From Myxococcales bacterium (GTDB lineage: Bacteria; Myxococcota; Bradymonadia; UBA7976; UBA1532): 21,789 nt of DNA. The stretch is taken from positions 1-21,789 of the forward strand of contig JACKDM010000066.1 of the NCBI GenBank assembly GCA_020633515.1. Direction: 5' to 3'. Positions 16,902-21,789 of this stretch are shown piece after piece. The position numbers and the translations under genes are program-made. Within the stretch, counting starts at the first letter, position 1, and every line of letters begins with the position of its first letter. A model generated the notes under the pieces. It was not told the origin of the DNA, did no database searches, and saw only the letters and a list, made by a program, of their open reading frames with translations.

Positions 16902-18305
16902 ATGCCCAAGCCCGCCATCCCGTCGCTCGCCTTCGCGCTCACGCTCGCGCTCGTCGCGCCGCTCGCCGGCTGCGACGACGAGCCGGCGCCGGTGCTGACC
17001 GCCGCGCAGTTGCTCGATCCGGCGTCGTGCGCCGAGTGCCACCCGACCCATTACCGGGAGTGGCTCGGCAGCATGCACGCCTACGCCGCCGAGGATCCGG
17101 TCTTCCGCGCGATGAACGCCCGCGGCCAGCGCGAGACCGACGGCGCGCTCGGGGCCTTCTGCGTGCAGTGCCACGCGCCGATGGCGCTGCGCATGGGGCT
17201 GACGACCGACGGGACCGACCTCGACGACGTGCCCGCCCACCTGCGCGGGGTGACCTGCGTCTTCTGCCACACCGTCGAGGCGGTCGACGGCACCCACAAC
17301 AACCCGCTGCGGCTCGCGAGCGACGGCGTGATGCGGGGCGGGATCCGCGATCCGATCCAGGCCGGCGGGCACGCGATGGCCTACAGCCCGCTGCACGACC
17401 GCGACGACCTGCGCTCGTCGGCGCTGTGCGGCGCCTGCCACGACGTCGTGACGCCGAACGGGGTGCACCTCGAGCGCACCTACCTCGAATGGCAGCAGAG
17501 CCTCTTCAACGACCCCGACCCGCGGCGCCGCAACACCTGCAACGACTGCCACCTGCCCGGCCGCGACGAGCCGATCGCGGCGGTCGCGGGCGCGCCGGTC
17601 CGGCGGCACCACGACCACTCGATGCCCGGCGTCGACGTCGCGCTGACCCCGTTCCCCGAGGCCGAGGCGCAGCGCGCGCTGGTGCAGCGCGAGCTCGACA
17701 CCCTGATCGTGACCGAGCTGTGCGTGGTGCCGCGCAACGGCGGGGCCGAGGTCGAGGTGTACCTGGAGAACATCGCCGCCGGGCACTCGGTGCCGTCGGG
17801 CGCGAGCCATGACCGGCGGCTGTGGGTCGAGCTCGTCGCGCGCGCGGGCGGCGAGGTGGTGTACCGCTCGGGGGTCGTCGGCGACGGGGAGCCGATCGCC
17901 GAGCTCGCCGATCCCGATCTGTGGCTGCTCGGCGAGCGCGGCTTCGACGCGCTGGGGCGGTCGGCGCACTTCTTCTGGGAGATCGTGCGCACCGAGCCCG
18001 AGCAGCTCCCGAGCCCGAACCTGCTGCCGCCGGGCACGCCGGGCTATGTCAACCCGCACGTCGGGAAGCGCTACCTGGTGATCGGCGAGACGCCCGATCG
18101 CATCGACCTGCGGGTGCGGCTGCGGCCGATGGGGCTCGATGTGCTCGATTCGCTGGTCGCGTCGGGCGACCTCGACCCTGCCGTGCGCGACGCGATGCCG
18201 ACGTTCGACCTGGCGGGCGCGGCGCTGACGTGGACGATGGCGGCGGCCGAGCTGCGGGTGACGCCGCTGGCGGGGCGCGAGGCGTGGTGCGTGCCCCGCT
18301 TGTGA
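16902..18305 (+). CDS. Pentahaem c-type cytochrome lipoprotein (cytochrome c554-like domain)
   Basis: This 467-aa lipoprotein (lipobox LAGC, Cys24) should carry five covalent haems. CxxCH motifs are CAECH (43-47), CVQCH (87-91), CVFCH (119-123), CGACH (176-180) and CNDCH (213-217). The first is followed by HYREWLGSMHAYA, a pattern typical of cytochrome c554/multihaem families in which spaced histidines supply distal ligands. Further candidate ligands include H131, H157, H165, H189 and the HHDH run near 236-239. Residues about 250-467 have no haem motif and look beta-rich, with VEVYLENIAAGHSVPSGASH resembling a C-terminal domain found in other multihaem proteins. The partner is unknown. Electron transfer at the outer side of a membrane is the likely role. 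The ATG at 16902 gives the complete signal peptide, although its ribosome site is poor. Confidence 0.9.
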   Translation: MPKPAIPSLAFALTLALVAPLAGCDDEPAPVLTAAQLLDPASCAECHPTHYREWLGSMHAYAAEDPVFRAMNARGQRETDGALGAFCVQCHAPMALRMGLTTDGTDLDDVPAHLRGVTCVFCHTVEAVDGTHNNPLRLASDGVMRGGIRDPIQAGGHAMAYSPLHDRDDLRSSALCGACHDVVTPNGVHLERTYLEWQQSLFNDPDPRRRNTCNDCHLPGRDEPIAAVAGAPVRRHHDHSMPGVDVALTPFPEAEAQRALVQRELDTLIVTELCVVPRNGGAEVEVYLENIAAGHSVPSGASHDRRLWVELVARAGGEVVYRSGVVGDGEPIAELADPDLWLLGERGFDALGRSAHFFWEIVRTEPEQLPSPNLLPPGTPGYVNPHVGKRYLVIGETPDRIDLRVRLRPMGLDVLDSLVASGDLDPAVRDAMPTFDLAGAALTWTMAAAELRVTPLAGREAWCVPRL

Positions 18306-18327
18306 TGCGGGGTCCACGCGGCGGGGG

Positions 18328-18349
18328 CGGACCGTCCGCGGACGGTCCG
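18328..18349. terminator. 22-bp perfect palindrome between convergent genes
   Basis: The palindrome has a GGACCGTC arm, a CGCG centre and a GACGGTCC arm, extended by one C-G pair. It lies 22 bp after the cytochrome stop and 8 bp beyond the stop of the 75-aa gene. As RNA it would form a 9-bp GC stem with a 4-nt loop from either strand, fitting a bidirectional transcription end. There is no U tract, so it is not a canonical intrinsic terminator. An operator is the alternative. Confidence 0.5.
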
Positions 18350-18357
18350 GCGGGTCG

Positions 18358-18585
18358 TCAGGGCAGGGTGCCGAAGATGATGTTGAGCGCGAAGCCGAGG
18401 CAGGCGATGTAGGCCGCCATGCAGACGCCGACCATGATCGTGTCGCGGCGGGCGTGCTCGGGCAGTGGCGGGGTCTCGTCGGCTTCTTGCGGCTTGCCGC
18501 GGCGGTTGACGCTGGCGCGGGCCGTCGGGGCGGGTCGTCCGGTGAGGGCGGGGATCGATTCGTAGGTCTGCGGCTGGGTCGACAT
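18358..18585 (-). CDS. Small single-pass membrane protein of unknown function
   Basis: This 75-aa protein has a hydrophilic N-terminal half rich in Pro, Arg and Thr (residues 1-48, ending EHARRDTI) and one membrane segment (about 50-72, MVGVCMAAYIACLGFALNII). The positive charges just before the membrane segment favour an N-in orientation with almost no C-terminal tail. The ATG at 18585 has GGAG about 8 nt upstream. It is convergent with the cytochrome gene and 162 bp from the next gene upstream. I do not recognise a family. Small C-terminally anchored proteins like this often accompany larger membrane complexes, but nothing here identifies a partner. Confidence 0.65.
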   Translation of the reverse strand: MSTQPQTYESIPALTGRPAPTARASVNRRGKPQEADETPPLPEHARRDTIMVGVCMAAYIACLGFALNIIFGTLP

Positions 18586-18712
18586 GGGTGGCGCTCCGGT
18601 GACGACGACGGGTTGGAGGCAACGCCGTCTCCGCAGAGCATCCGGCGTGCCATCGCATCGCGGCTGGCGCTCGCTCGCGTCCGTCGCGATCTGCCCTGAG
18701 CGGTCAGTGTTT

Positions 18713-18729
18713 TGGGGCAGCGCGCCCCA
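18713..18729 (-). terminator. Weak hairpin after the STAND/TPR gene
   Basis: TGGGGC-AGCGC-GCCCCA forms a 6-bp stem with a 5-nt loop, 18 bp beyond the TAG of the large minus-strand gene. On that strand it is followed by AAAACA, not a T-run, so it is at best a factor-assisted end. On the plus strand the T-run precedes the hairpin. The rest of the 162-bp gap (18586-18747) shows nothing else. Confidence 0.25.
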
Positions 18730-18747
18730 CCGCCCGCGAGGCCCGGC

Positions 18748-21700
18748 CTACATCCCCATCGACACCGCGAGCGTGCGCCGGCGGTAGTGCTCGGCGAGCT
18801 CGTCCTCTCCCAGGTTGGAGAGAAAAACGACCAGGCTGTTCTGGATCTTGATCGCCGCTTCGAGCGCGCCGAGCCCGAGCAGGTAGCGCACGAGCGCCTC
18901 GTAGAACGCGCGCAGCTCGGGCAGCCAGACCCCGCCGCCGTCGTCGCCCGCCGACTGGATGTGCTCGTCGAAGAGGTACAACAGCTCGCCGACGTGCCCG
19001 ACCGCGAACGCGAGCTCCCGGCTCTCGGCGCGGGTGCGCACGTAGTCCTCGTAGGCGCCGAGCCCGAGCAGGTCGTCGAAGAGCTCGTGGAACTCCTCGA
19101 AGACGCGGTGGAAGTTGCCGAGCCCGCGGTTGATCCCGGCCGCGATCCGCACCGCGTCGAGGCTGCGGCGGCGCCAGTCGGAGAAGCCGGCCTCGGTCTC
19201 GGCCTCGTCGGCGCGGCGGCGGCAGATCTTGCTGATCTCGACGAAGCACTCGTCGATGCGGGTGGTGCCGTCGGGCATGCGCCCGAAGAGCTGCACGCAG
19301 CGCTCGACCATCTCGATGGCGCGCTCGTCGTCGGCCTCGCTGCGGGCGAGGGTGAGCAGGTGCTCGATGCGCAGCTCGAGGCCGAGCGGGTCGACGCCGG
19401 GCGAGCGGAACTCGAGCGCGCGGAAGCGCTCGCGCAGCGCGCGGTAGCGGTTGAGGTCGCCCTTCTTGCGGTAGAGCTCGCGCAGCATCTCGCCGACGAC
19501 CTGCACGTGCTCGACGTCGCCGACCTGGTCGTAGAGCCGGATCGCCTGTTCGAGGTGGTCGAGCGCGGTCTCGGTCGAGCGGTCGCCGTCGAGGAAGAGC
19601 TCGCCGAAGCGCAGGTGCACGAACGCCTGCTGCTCGGGGCTGAGCTCGGCGCTCTGCGCTTCGAAGACCGCGAGCCCCTGCGCGAGCGCCGCCGACGGGT
19701 CCTGCTCGCGGCGCTCCTCGTGGCGCACCTGCACGAGCATCAGCGCGATGAGCCCGTAGGCGTCGCCGACCGCCTCGTACGCCGCCCGCGCCCGCGGGAA
19801 GAGGCTGTCGCCGCGCCGCACGACGCCGGGGATGTCGCGGTCGAGCGCCTCTTGCAGCGTGTCGCCGACGACCTGTTCGAGCCCGAGCTCCTCGGCGAGC
19901 AGCACGATGCGATCGGTCAACGCCTCGGCGCGCTCGATCGAGAAGAAGCCCTGGTCGAGCGCATCGGAGAGCTCGAGGAGCCGCACCGGGCGCTCGTCGC
20001 GGTGCACCGGCAGCCAGCGGTCGAGCAGCTCGCCGAAGCGCTCGCGGCTCTCGTAGACGACCGAGAGCATCGTCGTCATCACCCGGAGCAGGCTGACCCG
20101 GCTGTCGGTCTCGGCGACGATCTGCTCGGCCCACTGCATCAGCGCGACCGGGCGTTCGAGGCGCTCGGGCAGGCCGGGGAGGTCGTCTTCGTTCTCGTTG
20201 TAGAGGTCGGGCGGGTAGAACTCGCCGGAGAGCACGTCGAAGTGCGCGTCGACCTGCGCCTGCACGAGCTCGGCGGCGTAGCGGGCGAGCTGCTCGGCGA
20301 GGTAGGGCACCTCGCCGTACTCGCGCGCCTCGTCGAGCGCGTCGTCGACGAGGCGCTCGGGGCCGCCGAGGTTCTCGGTGTCGACCGCGGCCGCCATCCA
20401 TTCGAGCCGCGCGCGCAGCGCCTCGCGGTGGCCGCCGTGGGCGCGGAGCTGCTCGATGAAGTACGGAAACAGCCGCCCGTGCAGCCCGGTCCACTCCCAG
20501 CGGCCGACCGCCTCGGCGAGCCAGTTGAGCACCCGCACCGCCTCGCTCGACGGCGCGCGCGCGAGCTCGCCGACGAGCTGCACCATCACCTCGCGCGCGG
20601 TGTTGGCGTCGCCGGCCGCGTAGCAGACCTCGACCCGCACCCGCATCGCCTCGAGCCGCACCCGCGCGTCGGGCAGGTGGCGCGCGATCTCGACCGCCGC
20701 GTCGGCCGAGCGCCCCGCCTCGGCGAAGTCGCCGAGCGCCTCCTTGAAGCGCGCCCGCACGGTCAACAGGCGGACGTGGATCGCCATCAGCTCGGCGTCG
20801 ACCCCGCCGGCCGGCGCCTCGGCGCGCGCGGCTTCGAGGCGCGCGGTCGCCTCGTTGAGCGCGGCGTAGATCCGGTGCCGCCGCTCGCGATCGGCCCGCC
20901 GCCCGAAGCGGCCGGCGAGGTAGAGCGGGCCGCCGCTCGTCTCGAAGAGGCGCTCGACGAGGGTGACGCCCGCCTCGGCGGCGCGCGCGTGGCGCCCGGC
21001 CCCGGCGAAGTGCGCGGCGGCGGCGGCGAGGGTGTCGAGCTCGTCGCGCACCACGCTCTCGCGGCGGCGGTTCTCCGACCAGGTCTCGGTGACGTCGAGG
21101 AACGGCCGCGGCGCGTCGTCGGGCCGGCTGCGCTGCACCGCGGCCCGCAGCAGGCTCGCGATCCGGCCGTGCAGCGAGGCGCGCTCGTCGGCGGGGAGCC
21201 CGTCGGCCTCCATCGCGGCGAGCTCGGCCGACAAGAACCCCCAGCGGTCGCCCTCGGGCGCGACGAGCCCGGTCGCACACAGCGCGTCGATGCGGATCTG
21301 CGCCGCCTCCTCGGGCACCGACCACAGCCGCGCCATCAGCGCCGTGGTGAAGCGCCGCCCGACCGCCGCCGCCGTCTGCATGTCGGCGCGCACGTTCGCC
21401 GCCATCGCCGGCAGCTCGCCCCGCGCGAGCGCCGCGAGCCCCGCGAAGCCCGGCCGCTCGGCGAGCTTCGGATCGGCGACCCGATCCTTGCGCAGCGCGC
21501 CCGCCCGCTCGGAGAGCTGCACGAGCGCCTCGGCGACGAGCGGGTTGCCGCGCGCGGCGTCGAGGACCGCGTCGAGCCACGCCGGATCGGCCTCGCCGAA
21601 GCGGCTCACCCGCGTCTGCACGAGCGCTTCGAGCTGCGGCCGCGAGACCGGCGGCAGGGTCATCCACTCGGACGGCGTCGGCCGCCACGGCGCCGGCGCG

Positions 21701-21789
21701 GCGCGATCGGCCGCCTTCATCGGCGCCGCCGAGGTCATCACCACCAACAGCCGCGCGCCCGGATCGGCGACCAGCCCGCGGGCGAGCGC
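18748..21789 (-). CDS. STAND-type ATPase / TPR-repeat protein, C-terminal 1013 residues (5' end outside window)
   Basis: The frame is open to the right edge, and its first visible codons read ALARGLVADPGARLLVVMTSAAP. This resembles the sensor-strand region of an AAA_16/STAND ATPase ('llv.l.TyR'). It is followed by LPPVSRPQLEALVQTRV and ARGNPLVAEALVQLSERAG, the usual LP-L-S and GNPL-x-x-E-x-L blocks. The nucleotide-binding P-loop would therefore lie outside the window. A winged-helix-like region follows (MQTAAAVGRRFTTALMARLW...LCATGLV, about 120-165). The remaining roughly 800 residues are helical TPR-like repeats (AAAAHFAGAGRHARAAEAGV, ALDHLEQAIRLYDQVGDVEH). It ends in TAG after SMGM. In Myxococcota such C-termini commonly belong to Ser/Thr kinase-STAND-TPR or MalT-like regulators; the N-terminal effector cannot be known here. 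Internal ATGs are not needed, as the frame clearly continues upstream. Confidence 0.8.
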   Translation of the reverse strand, partial: ALARGLVADPGARLLVVMTSAAPMKAADRAAPAPWRPTPSEWMTLPPVSRPQLEALVQTRVSRFGEADPAWLDAVLDAARGNPLVAEALVQLSERAGALRKDRVADPKLAERPGFAGLAALARGELPAMAANVRADMQTAAAVGRRFTTALMARLWSVPEEAAQIRIDALCATGLVAPEGDRWGFLSAELAAMEADGLPADERASLHGRIASLLRAAVQRSRPDDAPRPFLDVTETWSENRRRESVVRDELDTLAAAAAHFAGAGRHARAAEAGVTLVERLFETSGGPLYLAGRFGRRADRERRHRIYAALNEATARLEAARAEAPAGGVDAELMAIHVRLLTVRARFKEALGDFAEAGRSADAAVEIARHLPDARVRLEAMRVRVEVCYAAGDANTAREVMVQLVGELARAPSSEAVRVLNWLAEAVGRWEWTGLHGRLFPYFIEQLRAHGGHREALRARLEWMAAAVDTENLGGPERLVDDALDEAREYGEVPYLAEQLARYAAELVQAQVDAHFDVLSGEFYPPDLYNENEDDLPGLPERLERPVALMQWAEQIVAETDSRVSLLRVMTTMLSVVYESRERFGELLDRWLPVHRDERPVRLLELSDALDQGFFSIERAEALTDRIVLLAEELGLEQVVGDTLQEALDRDIPGVVRRGDSLFPRARAAYEAVGDAYGLIALMLVQVRHEERREQDPSAALAQGLAVFEAQSAELSPEQQAFVHLRFGELFLDGDRSTETALDHLEQAIRLYDQVGDVEHVQVVGEMLRELYRKKGDLNRYRALRERFRALEFRSPGVDPLGLELRIEHLLTLARSEADDERAIEMVERCVQLFGRMPDGTTRIDECFVEISKICRRRADEAETEAGFSDWRRRSLDAVRIAAGINRGLGNFHRVFEEFHELFDDLLGLGAYEDYVRTRAESRELAFAVGHVGELLYLFDEHIQSAGDDGGGVWLPELRAFYEALVRYLLGLGALEAAIKIQNSLVVFLSNLGEDELAEHYRRRTLAVSMGM

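Noticed and set aside
14592..18305. 1237-codon open frame on the plus strand, running antisense through the S9 peptidase and into the cytochrome
   Set aside because: Only the last 467 codons (from 16902) are real. The rest is Val/Glu/Asp/Gly-rich composition produced antisense to a well-supported peptidase in GC-rich DNA, with no domain or ribosome site.
16758..18653. N-terminal extension of the S9 peptidase by 632 codons
   Set aside because: The frame upstream of 16757 is antisense to the cytochrome; the GTG at 16757 has an AAGGAG site and begins a lipoprotein signal.

Overview
The window is very GC-rich chromosomal DNA (by eye roughly 70-75% G+C), with third codon positions almost all G or C. 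Several features point to a myxobacterium-like member of the Myxococcota. These are lipoproteins with Asp/Ala-rich linkers, EGF, thrombospondin-type-3 and FG-GAP repeats; a REC-PAS-PAS-sigma54 activator; a STAND/TPR giant protein; and a multihaem c-type cytochrome lipoprotein. This assignment is inferred from gene content, because no rRNA or marker gene is present. I see no tRNA, rRNA, CRISPR array, transposase or integrase.

Layout. (1) 1-2403, minus strand: a tight run of three exported proteins, namely a TSP3-repeat lipoprotein, a fibre-like repeat protein (4-nt ATGA overlap), and the first 30 codons of a third secreted protein (2-nt gap). (2) 2469-5372, minus: a PlsC-type acyltransferase downstream of a 697-aa response regulator/enhancer-binding protein, which is divergent from the next block. 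(3) 5527-10363, plus: a DUF3078-like outer-membrane protein, a Bax-inhibitor-1 (YccA/YbhL-type) membrane protein, a site-2-protease-like M50 metalloprotease, an unrecognised 320-aa protein, and an orphan IF2_N domain fused to an Ala-rich coiled coil. (4) 10463-13347: a PaaI-like hotdog thioesterase (minus), divergent from a large EGF/FG-GAP lipoprotein (plus) whose frame is broken by one extra base inside the EGF repeats. (5) 13334-16757, minus: an S9 prolyl-oligopeptidase-family lipoprotein followed by a GT4 glycosyltransferase. The gap between them holds an array of 16-bp palindromes spaced exactly 42 bp apart. (6) 16902-18305, plus: a pentahaem cytochrome lipoprotein, convergent with a 75-aa single-TM protein across a 22-bp perfect palindrome. 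(7) 18748-21789, minus: the C-terminal 1013 residues of a STAND-ATPase/TPR-type protein that enters from outside the window.

Most of the content concerns the cell envelope: at least six exported proteins or lipoproteins, membrane proteolysis, lipid acylation and a glycosyltransferase. No single pathway ties the blocks together. The least explained elements are the 42-bp palindrome array (14508-14641), the IF2_N/coiled-coil protein, the three-gene fibre/TSP3 operon, and the frameshift located by the one 118-bp unit in an otherwise 117-bp EGF repeat. No gap between genes exceeds about 165 bp.
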